Assembly (NCBI GenBank): GCA_001599935.1
Contig: BCIJ01000010.1
Coordinates: 564,956 to 628,955 of the forward strand
DNA length: 64,000 bases
Reading direction: 5' to 3'
Source of the DNA: Holtermannia corniformis
Taxonomy: Eukaryota > Basidiomycota > Tremellomycetes > Holtermanniales
Position 1 is the stretch's first letter; every line of letters starts with the position of its first letter. The notes beneath the pieces are model-generated. The model was not told the DNA's origin, searched no databases, and saw only the letters and a list, made by a program, of their open reading frames with translations. Made by a program: the position numbers and the translations under genes. Shown piece by piece: positions 1-11,802 of this stretch.

Positions 1-1180
1 AATGGCGTTGGCTAGCAATCGGGTGGACATAGCAGGACGTACCGAAAAGCAAAACACCCTTGGGAGGGTCGATACCGAGTTTGACAAAGCGCTCGGGCTG
101 GCAGGCGTCAGCAAGGCCCTGCATGCCAGCGAGCACACATACCTCGAGCAAGGGGAGCTCCACAACCTCACGCAGCTTCTCAATCTGCTCCTTGCAGCCA
201 CCGACATCGGCATACGTCACATCCGGCTTGTCCTCGACCTGCATCATGGTCACAGCTGGGTCGATCTTGGGCGGCAGTGGGATCTGGATCTTGTACGTCT
301 GCCGGTCAACACTGTGTATGTAAGCACTCACACGCAGCCGTGTATGCGGAGAGTAGGACGCTTGACGAGCCCGGCTCAACCATCCAAAAAGTACTCACCC
401 AACGCGCATCCCTTCCTCGATGTCCGTCGGCGCGACCCGATCGCCCAGGCCAACGACAAACTTTGCAATCTGCTTAATGTTGATGACATACTTGTCGCCT
501 TCGGGGTTACCACCGCCGCCGCCGTCTTGCGGGTTGGGCGCGGCCGCTGGGGCGTCGGATTTGATGATTTTCAGGCAGCGGGCGACTTGGAGGGGGTGTT
601 CGGAGCCCATACGGCTCTGCGGCGAGCGTTAGCGAGCTAAGGGTTGCGCCGAGACGTGGGACCAATAGGTAGATTATCTGGGATAGCTTGCGCATTCGTG
701 ACGCGGTCAAGCCAGTCGAGAGCGTACAGTCCGAGCACCCACCTTGTCATTCTCGATATCCCACAAGTTTGGCGACGCAAGACCCGTGTCCGACTCCTTG
801 ACGCCTGTACCGATCGTGAGCGCAGCTCGAACGAACCCAAGCTACGCACCCATCTTCTCGTCCACGCGCTTCTGGATCTCCTTGAGCTCGCTCTCAATCT
901 TCTTCAGCGCGATGGAGTAGGGTCCCTGGCCATAGGTCTTGAGGATCTGAATATCCGACTCGTCGAGAGCTGTAAAGTGTGAGCTGGTGTTCGAAACGGG
1001 TAGTTGGCATCGCACCGACAATCTTCTCATCCTTGTCCTCCGTGACCTTGCGGTCGTCTGCGACGGTTCAGTATGATGATGATAGCTCATATGGGTCAAC
1101 CTACATTTCTCCCAGTCCCTACAAGCTCGTTAGCTACACATCGATCCCCATCGCACCCCGACTTACTCCTTGGGCGGCAT
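1..1180 (-). CDS. RPT1: 26S proteasome regulatory ATPase Rpt1 (5' part, runs off the left edge)
   Basis: AAA-ATPase subunit of the 19S base, which unfolds ubiquitinated substrates and feeds them into the 20S core. Seen: minus-strand exons match Rpt1 in order: a helical N-terminus (TYGQGPYS), [32 protein letters not shown], an OB region ending [12 protein letters not shown], then [18 protein letters not shown] and [19 protein letters not shown] just before the Walker A. A Gly/Pro insertion follows LKIIKSD. Short introns interrupt it; one of 45 nt lies between LPLLE and PERF. The last exon ends at 43, inside the glycine codon after LLF, and an intron starting GTACGT leaves the window, so the ATPase core is missing here. 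The start at 1180 gives MPPKE, as in yeast Rpt1, but I could not find a clean first splice joining it to the [14 protein letters not shown] exon, so the extreme N-terminus is unresolved. Confidence 0.93.
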
Positions 1181-1793
1181 AGTGCTGTAACTCGAGCTCT
1201 GCCAATCTATACGCGACGCTTGTTACTGTGTTGGATTCCTAGCGTCACCCTCTTGCGTCCTAACTGGTTCTGACAACGTTGTGAGCTGTTGCTAATGGTG
1301 CTGACTTGGTGTCGAGGTGATTGTCGCAACAGCGCGTGCTAAGCGTCACCGCAAACCCCACAGTCGCCACCCGCGGGGTGAAATGCCGAAACGCCGAACG
1401 ACCTTTAGCTGAGGGACGTGCTCAACCCGGATGGTGAGTGCAGCAGGCGCGTCTGGTCGCAGTATACTCGTGCTGGGATGGTGCTGATGCTGCTCATGAG
1501 AGTGTGATCCCGGTGCATGGTGACATCGACGTCTGTAGCTTGAGCTTGAGAGATGCCAAGGCCATCAGGCTGTGTTCATCTGCCGCGATCCTTGCCTCAC
1601 TGACAGACGAGTACTTGCACTCTCGGCAGCACGCTGACAAGCTGTCCGACGAGTACTTACATAGCTTGACTATACTGCAAACGTCGATCGTGAAATCCCC
1701 GCTGACGCCACCGACCTAGCTGACCTCAGCTTCCCGCCGATCCCTTTACACGATCCATTCGCCCTCTCACAACCACCCTCATCAACCACCACC
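1181..1793. promoter_or_regulatory. Divergent intergenic region, RPT1 / conserved hypothetical
   Basis: 613 bp between two divergent genes. It contains one of four copies in the window of a CCGAA-N3-CCGAA direct repeat (1384-1399) and a pair of GACGAGTACTT repeats 42 bp apart (1606-1616 and 1648-1658). No convincing gene: the open frame over 1438-1719 has no ATG and no match I recognise. Confidence 0.5.
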
Positions 1794-2390
1794 ATGGGAA
1801 CGCGCGGTCTGCTCGGTTACGTCTACAAGAACGGCGAGCGCAAGGGCGTATACAACCACTTCGACTCATACCCTTCCGGCCTCGGCCAAGCCATTGCCGA
1901 TTTCCTGAACACGCTCGACGAAGAAGCTCTGCTCGACATGGCTCGCAAGGTCGAAGCACTCGAGGTACGCGGTGATGCGTGTACAAGTCACGTCTTATAG
2001 CCTGCAGTGGGTCGACGGCGACGACAAAGCTCCGGAAGAGCTCCAAGTCCGCTACGCCGAGTACGGGTTCGGCACCCCGTCCTTGGACGGTCGCTGGGAC
2101 ACCCTGCTGGCCAAGGTCCAGGGTGCCGCCGCTCTCCCGGGGATCAAGAACGGCATGCTGCGTCACCTCGTCGATTCCAGGTCCGTATCAGCCTCATTGC
2201 AGCGGCTAGACGCTGATCCGACAGCGACTTTATCTACGACGGTCTCTTCTGCCAATGGGCCTACTACATCAACTTTGACAAACGCGAGCTCGAGGTCTGG
2301 GGCGGCGGCGGGGTCGAGATCGAAACCGTGTCGTTTGAGACGCTCCGTAATCAGACAGACTACATGAGCACCGAGTTTCAAGGCGAGTGA
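1794..2390 (+). CDS. Conserved hypothetical protein (starts MGTRGLLGYVYKNGERKG)
   Basis: Protein of 169 residues in three exons: 1794-1964, 2008-2180 and 2225-2390, with introns of 43 and 44 nt. The frame closes exactly. The N-terminus (MGTRGLLGYVYKNGERKG, then YNHFDSYPSGLGQAI) is of a type I know from uncharacterised fungal and bacterial proteins annotated only as hypothetical. The C-terminal half includes YDGLFCQWAYYINFD and LEVWGGGGVEIE, a short beta-rich stretch. No signal peptide, membrane segment or catalytic motif is visible. It sits between divergent RPT1 and a convergent MFS gene, so neighbours give no clue. Function unknown; existence is well supported by the splice sites and codon use. 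Confidence 0.85.
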
Positions 2391-2621
2391 TTGAGGGGAG
2401 TGTGTGCAAAGGGCATAGTATTGTACAGCGACTATGACATTTTGATAGCATTGTGCAGCAGTGATTGCCGGTCAGTGATCGTCTTGTGAGGCCGAGTGTG
2501 CAGCGTGCGTGTCGTCCGTGAGGGGACTCGAGATCAGCAAGAGCGTGTATGATTATAGGTTCAAAAACGTCAACGATGCAGGTTATGCGACCACGGTACA
2601 GTCTGGCGACCGCGATACAGT

Positions 2622-4558
2622 CTAAGCGACAACGCCATCCGCCTCCACGACGTCCTCGTCGTGTAGTGCGGTCGGGCTGCGTTGGCGGAGCCACGAACCG
2701 TAGCGGTACAGGGCGAACCTAGCAAGTCAGCATGGCACTACAACAACCCAATCAACTCACGGAATCGGGATGAAGAGTACAGTAAGGCAGCCGAGAAGCG
2801 TGTTTCCCCAGTCGATGCCGAGGTTGACAAACAGGCCGTGTGCGGCAAGAGGCATGGCGCCGCCTGTCATCTCAGCTGCCGCCCGCATGCGAGCGAGACA
2901 CTCACCCATCATGGACCGCACAAAATCGTTCGACGCAAGCACCGACGCCATGTACTTGGGGTACGCGTGCGGTAGGTAGCTCAGGTAAGGCATGAACCTG
3001 AAGTCAGCGCGAGTCGCACATATCAAGACTCACATCCAAGTCGTGCCGAGACCAAAGAACGCCGACGCAATAACGGGGCTGATCCAGTGCGTCCGGTTGG
3101 CCGTCCACGCAAACCAGAAAAGGCAGATTGGGAAGCAGAACGCGCCAACGCAAGCCATCGGTAACCGCGTCTCGGGCTTGAGCTTCTTGTCGTTTTCCAT
3201 AAACTTGGCCTCAAAGTAGAATCTGTCATGTCAGCGAGTGCTTTGGTCACGAGTGGCTCACCTGTTCCATAGAGCAAACCCGCCGTAGGAGATGATGCTG
3301 CCAACGAGCAGCGCCAAGAATGGCAAGTTGGAAACACCCAGCTCCCATCCGTACCCCTGCGCGTAGACGATCGGGAAACTCTCAAAGTAACTGTACAGGA
3401 TGGCGTAGATCAGACCGACGTAGAGGTTGACCGCGAGCAGGATCGGCTCGGTAAATGTCATGGTGATGGGTCGAACGAGCGACATTATAACGATATCGCT
3501 CGGCTTCATGTCGGCGGCGTCAATCTCGGATTGGGCCTTGATGCGGTTGTTGCCTGTGAGCTTGCGGAGACGCTTGGCGCGGTTGAGCAGGATCGTTTGT
3601 GATGATGTCTGCGGGTCAGCGGGGTCGTATTGCCAAAGACTCACCTCTGGCATGGTGAAAGCTAGCAGCAACAGAGTAAAGCCCGAGATCCAGAGCATCT
3701 CCCAGAACGCCCAGCGCCATCCCTTGTACTGCACGGCGAAACCTGCAATGATTGGGGCCAGCGCGGGAGCCGACGCCGCAGAGAGACCGTACAGGCCCAT
3801 GCTGTAGGGCAGCTTGTGCGGCGCAAAGACATCGCCAAGAGATGCACCTGGCTGGTCAGCTTTACGCATACGTCTGCAGCGACGTACCGCCAGTCGCCAA
3901 AGGCGGTGATCCGATGAACCCAGCAAGGAAGCGCAGAATCGTAAAGCCGGCAATGTTGGTCACCAACGCTGTAGGAACTTGCAGGATGCAAAACAGGGCG
4001 AGCGTGATGATGTATGGCTTGGTGCGCCCAATCGCCGGGATCTCGGTGATCGGCGAGAGGAAGAGAGGACCGATGCCGTAGCCAAAGACGAAGAGCGAGA
4101 TGCCGAGCGACGCAGTGACCTGACCCACGCCAAAGTACATTGCACCCTCCTGCACGCCGGGCGACCAGATCGAGCTACCGCAGTAGACACTCGAAGTCAT
4201 GAGCACTGCTTGTCAGCCACGAATCTAATTAAAGACACTCACTGATCGTAAAGGTAAGCCAGCACTTCTTCCCGAGCGACCAGTTCTGCGGGTTCTCCTC
4301 GTCGTCATCGCTGTACCAGTCGACGACGATGTCCTCGCCATTCTTGCCGCGCTCGTTACCGACAGCAGTCTCATCGCTCGTCCGCCGACGCTTCTCCTCT
4401 GTCCGATATTTGGCTGGCAGCTCAAACCCAGGTTGCTCCTCGGCATACTTGAGTAGGCGCCCACCAGAGAAGGTGTAAAGCAGGTTGCCCACAAACTGCT
4501 TAGTCAGCTAGCCCACATGACCTCTTACACTCACAGATTCCTGGATCGTGTGCCGCAT
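2622..4558 (-). CDS. MFS transporter, DHA1 (polyamine/drug:H+ antiporter) type
   Basis: Twelve-helix plasma-membrane exporter. Start at 4558: an eight-codon first exon (MRHTIQES), a short intron with two possible acceptors (TAAG or CAG), then GNLLYTFSGGRLL. The cytosolic N-terminus has DWYSDDDEENPQNWSLGKK, the signature before TM1 in fungal DHA1 exporters (Tpo1/Flr1/Flu1 group). Later come a motif-A variant in GIGPLFLSPITEIPAIGR, TILRFLAGFIGSPPLATGG (TM4) and a motif-C-like stretch LPYSMGLYGLSAASAPALA. The central loop carries RAKRLRKLTGNNRIK, also typical. The last exon ends VVEADGVVA at a TAG. Family and topology are clear; the substrate (polyamines, azoles, fluconazole-like drugs or others) cannot be read from sequence. 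Confidence 0.93.
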
Positions 4559-4870
4559 TGTGCGGCAAGTCTGCAGTTGCGCTTGTCGACTTTATGTCGA
4601 TCGATTCAGTCGATGACGCGTGACGTCTATTTTCCGTAGCCAAGCCACAGCGCGGTGCCGGCAGTGGTGACACGAGCTTGGCGACGTGGGCTGCCGGGCC
4701 GTCGCTGTTGCAGCGTATGGTGCTGACTGCTAAACGGCATGTTGACGCGGTGGCAGGGTCACGATGAGTAGAGACAACCGCTCGCTCCACATTGACGGCA
4801 CTAGGTCAAGATCGACGATAGATCGTGCTGCTGTTGTCAGCGTGGTCTCGCCGATTGAAGAGAATCAGGC

Positions 4871-5458
4871 TCACGGCGCTTGTAGCTCACGGCAGCTGAC
4901 TCTGACCTTGCTCGCGGCGTTTGCATAGTGCACGGCATAGCCCGAACGGAGAGTCAGTGCAACGTAGAGCAGGTCGATGGTAACGCTGGCATCAACAACA
5001 TTGAAGCCACGCCTGCCGATATTGTGCGAATAGCTGGTGAGCATATCGAAGACCAAAGTACAGCGTTCCAGCGGCTGCGCGGGCGTAAGAGTCGGTGGTA
5101 ACGCTACGACGTCTAGCACATGTCTAGCACGACCAGTTCAGCGCGAGGGCTCAAGCTTGATCGCCCTGTCCATGTCCATCGACGACGAAACGAGACCTAT
5201 CGGATCCAACTTGCCCTGATATAGCTGACAAACTGCAGCGCCTATCAACCTACTAAACTTGACTGACAGCGTACGCATCCGGCGTCCAGTGCCAAGACCA
5301 ACTCAAGAACGTGGGCACGTTTGTTGACAGTCTACCTCACGAGTCCGATGACGACTGGCTTTACTTACAGCGCCGGATGCTCGGGAAGAGGTACCCCGAC
5401 CGAGCGCAAACGTTGCGATGCAACACGTTCGTATCAGAAACAGCTTATACTGCAGCAT
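4871..5458 (-). CDS. Small spliced hypothetical protein (135 aa)
   Basis: No single long reading frame exists, but four minus-strand exons join in frame: 5458-5369, 5331-5275, 5215-5197 and 5112-4871 (135 codons plus stop). The first intron starts GTAAGT and is 37 nt. Pieces read as protein with host-like codons: MLQYKLFLIRTCCIATFALG, HVLELVLALDAGC, LPPTLTPAQPLERCTLVFDM, ASVTIDLLYVALTLRSGYAV. The N-terminus could be a signal or membrane anchor. The third intron (84 nt, donor GTCTCG) is the weakest; without it the same frame has one in-frame TGA, so a broken gene is the alternative. The ATG lies only 26 bp from the divergent phosphodiesterase start. Function unknown. Confidence 0.45.
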
Positions 5459-5484
5459 GGACCGTTGTGAGAGACTCACCCGCA

Positions 5485-6918
5485 ATGCTCGTCCACGCAG
5501 CTGCCCTCGTCCTTGCGTCTAGCGCACTCGCTGCATCCGTCCCGGCCAAGCGGTGGGAGTATCAGCGGTAAGTGTGCTAAAGCTCTTGATGCCGCGCTGA
5601 TCATTCAGCTACTATGACCTTGAAGGTGCGTCGCTCGAGGCCTGCTCCCACTGACCCTACAGGCCACCGCGGCGGCCGTGGCGAGCACTCGGAGAGCACC
5701 CTCGCATCGTTCGCCCAAGGCTTGATCGATGGCGTCACGACCCTCGAGATGGACAACGGCATCACCGTCAGTAAAGACCTTCGTTTGTGCGATCACTGAC
5801 CCGCAGGCTGACGGCCAAGTCCTCGTGTGGCACGACGAGGCCATTGACCCAACCAAATGCCGCGACACGGCCCCGGTCACGCCCAACGACCCGCTGTTCC
5901 CATACGTCGGCAAGCAGGTCGCAAACTTGACCCTTGCGCAGATCAAGACGCTCGACTGTGGCAGCCTCCGCCTGGCAGGGTTCCCCTTTCAGCTGACTGC
6001 GCCGGGTATCAAGCTGTCGACGTTGCAAGAGGTCTTTGACTTTGTCAAGGTGGGTTTCTGCGGGCATTGCCGACGCTCATGTCCAGTGCGCGACGGACGA
6101 GCCAGTGCTGTTCAACATTGAGTCAAAGGTGAGTGTACGGCGTCACAGCTCGGGCTGAACAGTGCAGGTCAACCCCGAGCAAACCAACGCAACTCGCGGC
6201 CCGGAAGACTTTGTCGACGCCCAGCACGCTGTGTTCCAGTCAAACGGTCTTGTCGACCGCATCACCTACCAGGTGAGCTTCTTTCGAGCGGATCCCAGCT
6301 GATCATTAGTCCTTTGACTGGCGTACACTCGTCCTCTCCAAGGAGCGCTTGCCCGAACTCCGTACATCGGCACTGTGCGATGACACGACCATCTATAAGA
6401 ACCCGTCTGCTACCTCGACCGGGAATCTCACCGTCCACGGTCAAGGCGCCGGCAATTGGTTGGCCGGGATCGACATCGATTCTTTCAACGGCAGCACTGT
6501 TGCCGAGCGAGTTGGTATGTACTTGACGTGGTTGTGCACTAGCTGACGATCATCAGTGCAAGCGGCAGCGTCAATCAATGCCGACCTAATCAGCCCCGTC
6601 GCCACAGCTTATGCCACGCCGGCGACCGCTCCCGATCCAACGTTCCCCGCTTGGATTGCATTTGCCAACGAAACCATGGTTGACGCTGCCCATGACCTCG
6701 GCCTCAAGGTTGCCGTGTGGACGCCGAACCGCTTAGAAAACATAAAGTACCTACTGGATATCGACGTTGACGGCATCATTACCGATTACCCCGCCATCGT
6801 CCGCTCCTACATCGAGCAACGGGGCGGGTACGACCTCGCGCCAAAAGCTGACGCGGCGCGCGTCTGGCAGTGCTACGACAAGCACGCTCAGTTTGCTTCA
6901 ACAAACGCGACTGTATAA
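5485..6918 (+). CDS. Secreted glycerophosphodiester phosphodiesterase
   Basis: Hydrolyses glycerophosphodiesters to sn-glycerol-3-phosphate and an alcohol. The start at 5485 gives a signal peptide (MLVHAAALVLASSALAASVP). After a tiny exon (YYDLE) the GDPD barrel begins with HRGGRGEHSESTLASF: the catalytic HRG and the acidic E-x-D in LEMDNGI, then WHDEA with the second catalytic His. Further on come LFNIESK, LKVAVWTPN and a terminal DGIITDYPAIV, all typical of GDPD TIM barrels. Several N-x-S/T sites fit secretion. At least six introns of about 40-50 nt are removed. The stop is only 19 bp from the stop of the convergent carboxylase gene. Secretion suggests scavenging of phosphate or glycerol from lipid head groups; that role is inferred. 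Confidence 0.9.
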
Positions 6919-6937
6919 CCAAATGCTATGCATACAA

Positions 6938-9900
6938 CTACTTCAGCGTGATAATGACTTGGCCCGGGTCCACTAGCGTGCCTGGCTTGCTGACTACGCG
7001 GCCTACGGTGTGACCGTCCATGTGGTCCTCGGCGCGAACGTCTGCGGGCGTCAGCAACGCCATGATTTGGCAGCAACGTACGGATCTCCATCTTCATTGC
7101 TTCGAGGATGGCGAGGCTTTGACCAGCCTTGACGACATCGCCCACGGCAACCAGCACCTTCCATACACTTGCAGTCATCGGTGACGACACCTCGATTGTA
7201 CCGCCTGGAGAGTCAGCAACTTGCGCAAAATGCTCAAGATCGCTCACCTTCATTCTCGTCCTCAGCATCGTCTTCTTTGGCAGCTTGCGCCGCTCGCCAT
7301 TCGGCCAGCATTTGATTCTCCCTTTCTCCGATTGCCTTTCCCGCAGCATCGCGCTTGGCAACGACTGCATCCGTCTCTTCCTTGACTGAATCGGTGAACG
7401 CCTTGTACTTGACCGGGTCGAATGTCGTGTCCTCAGATTCAAAGTGGTAGCGGCCGGTCTTGAACGCCTCGAAGATACGGTCAAACTCGGCCTGGTCGAC
7501 CTCGTGGAATTGAATCTGGTCGAATGTACGGTACAGCCATGGCTTGGTGAAGCCCGGCTTGGATGCATATGTCTGCCATGTCAGCTCTTAGGCAGTCTCG
7601 TTGACCACTCACATCCCAAGCAGCGAGCGAACGACCCCACAGCTGGTAACCACCCGGCGCGTCCATCGGATAGACTGCCGCTTAGCTCAATCTCGATCAA
7701 ATGCCGCACTCACTGACACCGAGCGGCCCACCGAGGCCGACGGTACCCTCTGGAGTGAAGAGACGGACGGGGTTGTATTTCTGCGCAACGTACACTAATC
7801 TAAGACGGTCAATTGCTGCAAGCAGGCCCGTGAACGTACCTCGGATCCATCGGCAGGAACAGCGGGGTGCCGGCAAGGAAGCTAACCTCGGTGACAAGTC
7901 TGGCAGATCAGCCGAGAGCCCTGACAATCACTGAACATACTGGGGGCAGGCAACGATCGAGCGAGAGGCCTTGGCGACATCTTCTTCTGCATTGGCTTTG
8001 GCAATGTACTCCATGTTGTCCGGGAGGTAGGTGGCCGAGCTTCGCACCGTCGCCATGTAATCAGCAACCGCGGCTTTGCTGATGGGATCATCAAGCAAGA
8101 TCGGCAGCTTGAACAGGCGCGATGGCAGCGGCTCGTGAGAGTGCGCAAGAGACTGCTCGAGGGCCACAAGGCCATCGAGCATGGCCATTTGAGACGTCAC
8201 AAGCGCATCGAATTCGACGCAGAATGCTGGGATTGTCAGTGGCATTGGAGTCGCGCGCCGACGCACCTCTGGCACACCCATTGATGGCGGTGACTCCGGG
8301 TACAGCTCCAGCCTCGAGCTTGTTGACAATGTTTTGCACATGGGCTCTAAGCAGCGCGTTGGCCGTCATCGGGCCGTACGTGACTTGGATAGCGCATTCA
8401 CCGGCCTGCGGGAATCAGCGAGTGCCAGAGCTAAGACCGATCAAATAACCTGGCGGAACTTGACCAAAACCTTGTCCTCGTCTGCCGGAATTTCGTGCAG
8501 GATCGTCTCGTGCCACTCGTCTGGCAACTCGATGTTGAGAATATGCAGGTCTTTGGCGTCGCCTGTCGCAAACGATTTGACCGCCACGAGGTATCGCTCG
8601 GTTCTTCGGCGCAACTCGACTGCCGACTGCCAGCTGATGCGCTTGAACTGAAACTTGTCACCGGGGCGACATTGTCCCAAGCGCCAAAAGTCGGCGCGCA
8701 CAATCGTCGTCGTCGTTGCAAGCCCACCAGCCATAGGTCCGTCCTGCGATGTCAGCTGGATTGCATCGTCGACGATTCACTTACGACCGGAAGAATGACC
8801 GCATCGTCGCCGTTCCAGTTGAGGCCGCCGTACGTATACGGCTCGTCAATGACGTTGGCTGGGTGGCTGCCGCCTTCACCACCATCAGTCCGTGCCCAGT
8901 TGAGCTTTGGCCCTTTGAGTCGGTAGCCGCTGCGTGTGGCATTGTGCGATAGTTGCCAGAGCGTGTTGTAGAGGATATCACGGTCTGCAAGTCAGCAAGG
9001 CAGCGAGACAGCAGGAACTCACCAGCCTCGGTGACAAACTCGGGGTCATCATGTGGTCCAGGCATGCAGTAGAGCTGCCATTCTTTCGACCAAAACTTGT
9101 CAAGGCGGTATTGAGATGGCAGCGACAGAGATTGCGCTTCTGCCGCCCATTGCGCAGATTGGCTGTCAAGATCCAGCGAGTCGTTGGGCCGCAGCTGGCG
9201 ACCTTGGTACCCACCAAACCCTAGTGTCGACGTCGTGCTCTTCGATCCGAGGTACTTTGGGACGGCTGGGAACCCGCCCTTGACCGCGAGATAGGTACGA
9301 CAGCCGCTGCTGACCATGCCAATCTTGACACGACTGCCGGCGGGCACGCTGAGCCGGGTGTACATGTCCGCAGTCTTGCCATCGATAGTAATGTCGACGA
9401 CACCGCCGGTGACGGCAATCACAGCCGCCACGTTGAAAAGCAGCTCGGGTCCAATAAGCGTAATCTCGAGCGCCTCGGTCGTCTCGGCATTGCCTGCGAG
9501 TATGTTGGCAAGTCGGAACGACAGCGAATCCATCGGTCCAGATTCTGGCACCCCATTGCCGATGCCCCGCCGAGCAGGCCAGTCTTGCACCGTTGTGTAC
9601 GCTCCTCCCGAGATGACGTCGATTGTCTGCGGCGTGAATTTGAACGAGTCACTCGAGAGGAACGCCGTGGTCGTATCGCCCGCCTTGAACGCCTCGGACT
9701 CGATGATGGCTGCAAGGTACTGAATGTTGGTAGGGCAGCCTTGTACTTTCGACAAGGTCAGAGCGTCGTGCATTTTGCTTGCCGCGGCGTCGTGCGTCTC
9801 GGCCCAGACGATGACCTTGGCAATCATAGGGTCATAGTAGGGCGAGATGTTGGTACCGCTCGTGATCCAGGTGTCGATCCGAACGCCAGGCGCGTCGTGC

Positions 9901-11309
9901 CACTCGACGTGCTGCAGCAGGCCCGGTGACGGCGCAAAGTTGCGAGACGGCACCTCGGCGTACACGCGCGACTCGATGGCAAAGCCAGTCGGGCCAGGCT
10001 TTTGAATCCCAGCAAGCAGCTCGTAGGGTATGCCTCCTTTGCCTCGCGCCTGCATCTCGGCTTGCTGCAGCATGAGCGAGACGAGGTCGACGTCGTAGCA
10101 CATTTCGGTGATGCCGTGCTCGACTTGGAGGCGTGTGCTGCTAGCGTCAGCTGACACCACGCTAGGGCACAGTACTTACTTCATCTCGAGAAAGTAGAAC
10201 TCGCCGGTAAGGTCGTCGACCAGAAATCTGCCCTGTCAGCTAGATCGCTCGACTTGCAACCACTCACTCGACGGTTCCGGCGCTGCCATACGATACGTTG
10301 CTCGCGAGGCGCACAGCACACTCGGTCACCTTTTCGCGCATCCCTGAGCTGTCAGGCAAGCTCTCCCGCCATCACACACTCACCTGGTCGACTGTGAACA
10401 AACGGCGATGGGCACTCCTCGACGACCTTTTGGTGTCTCCGCTGGATCGAGCACTCGCGTTCGCCAAAGTGGACGGCCTGGCCGAGACCGTTGCCAAACA
10501 CTTGCACTTCGACATGTCGGCTCTTGGCGACGTACTTTTCCATGAACATGGCCGCGTTGCTGAACAGGGTTGCCCCACGGTCGGTGACGGACTGGAAAGC
10601 GGCGGCGATCTCGGAGGGCGAGTGACAGATTTGGAGACCCATGCCGCCGCCTCCGGCTGTTGCTTTGAGCATGACCTGATTGTCAGCTATGTCGGGTTGG
10701 CTGCAAGCACGTACGGGGTAGCCTATCACCTCGGCTGCCTTCATCGCGTCTTCTGCCGAGTTTAACAGATCCGACCCTTTGATCACTGGCACCTGCGGTC
10801 GTCAGCTCCGTCGTGCGACCTGGACCACTCACTCCAGCTTTCTCGGCCAACTCGCGCGCCGTATGCTTGAGACCAAACTGATTGATGACCCGGCTGGGTG
10901 GGCCTACCCAGACGAGTCCTGCCGCCTCGACTCGCTCACAAAAGCCAGCATTCTCCGAGAGGAAGCCTGCAAGGTCAGCCGAGCTCCTGTCCTCTTCACC
11001 CACCATAGCCTGGGATCACAGCGTGTGCCCCACTCTTCCTCGCGACCTCGAGCACGGCATCTCTGTCTCGTCAGCTCCATCTCATCTCCAACCCACTCAC
11101 TCGTCAATGTACGCCGTCTGATCACTGCCTGGCAGCTTGAACACTTCGTCGGCGAGCCGGACGTGCAGCGAGCCCCTGTCTGCCGTCGTGTAGATAGCTA
11201 TAGAGACCAGACCCAACGCCTTGAGACTCTTGATCGCTCGCACGGCAATCTCGCCGCGGTTGGCGATGAGAACCCGCTTGACATGGGTAAAGTCGCCAAT
11301 GAGAGTCAT
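6938..11309 (-). CDS. Biotin-dependent urea-carboxylase-type enzyme without an amidase domain
   Basis: About 1,250 residues in many exons. Domains in order: biotin carboxylase (VLIANRGEIAVRAI at the start, VMLKATAGGGGMG glycine loop, RHVEVQVFG, FLEMNTRLQVEH); AHS2/KipA (PxpC-like; GGAYTTVQDW, GVPESGPMDSLSFRLAN, WRLGQCRPGDKFQF); AHS1/KipI (PxpB-like; CAIQVTYGPMTANALL, ending YPMDAPGGYQLWGRS); and a biotinyl domain with ILEAMKMEI, the biotin lysine being in AMKM. This is the layout of the carboxylase half of yeast Dur1,2, but the allophanate hydrolase (amidase) half is absent: the ATG at 11309 lies ten codons before VLIANRGE. Known relatives carboxylate urea or guanidine; the AHS domains are also the two halves of bacterial 5-oxoprolinase PxpBC. 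The adjacent LamB/YcsF gene favours a lactam or related substrate. Substrate is not decided by sequence. Confidence 0.92.
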
Positions 11310-11802
11310 GATGGTGAGAACTGGCTTGGCCCGTGCGTGGATAGTCGCGAGGGCTGTCTGCTCGCATGCTCATCATCTGACGTGCGGATAGAGTCTGTGC
11401 TCAGGCCATGTTCCGTGGACGATGAGTTTGCCGAGGATTCGGTCAATCGTTATCGACTGCTGCGTCCATCTTCCGTGCCGTGATGGCGTCCGGGGCGAGC
11501 GATCTCATCGTCCGGGGCGCCTGGGATGAACAAAGCTGGCGAGATGCGTGGAGCAGGGAACATCCACGGAGCTGGCTGATCACTATCGAGATGCAAGCGA
11601 GGTCAGTTGACAGCGACCGTCGCTTGGAGCATCGCGAGCATGCGGTATCGCAGGCATCTCATCGCATCGCGGTGTGGACTCGCCGAGTCTGACCGGTGCG
11701 GATGGCTCACGGCGAGAGCTCGACCGGTCATGCACACGGAGATGAACGCGAGCAGTCCAAGTGCAACCGGAGATACAGATACATGGCTATAAACTATGCA
11801 CC
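11310..11802. promoter_or_regulatory. Intergenic: carboxylase upstream region and LamB/YcsF 3' flank
   Basis: 493 bp between two minus-strand genes; it must hold the carboxylase promoter and the terminator of the upstream gene. No gene or clear element seen. An open minus-strand frame over 11603-11893 overlaps the 3' end of the neighbour and looks incidental. Confidence 0.4.

Noticed and set aside
2..640. Plus-strand frame of 212 codons at the left edge
   Set aside because: It is antisense to conserved RPT1 exons.
1438..1719. Small gene in the RPT1 upstream region
   Set aside because: The 93-codon frame has no ATG start, and its apparent repeat (DEYLHS twice) simply reflects the 42-bp DNA repeat.
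10779..11483. Plus-strand frame of 234 codons
   Set aside because: It is the mirror of the biotin carboxylase exons on the minus strand, whose motifs are unmistakable.
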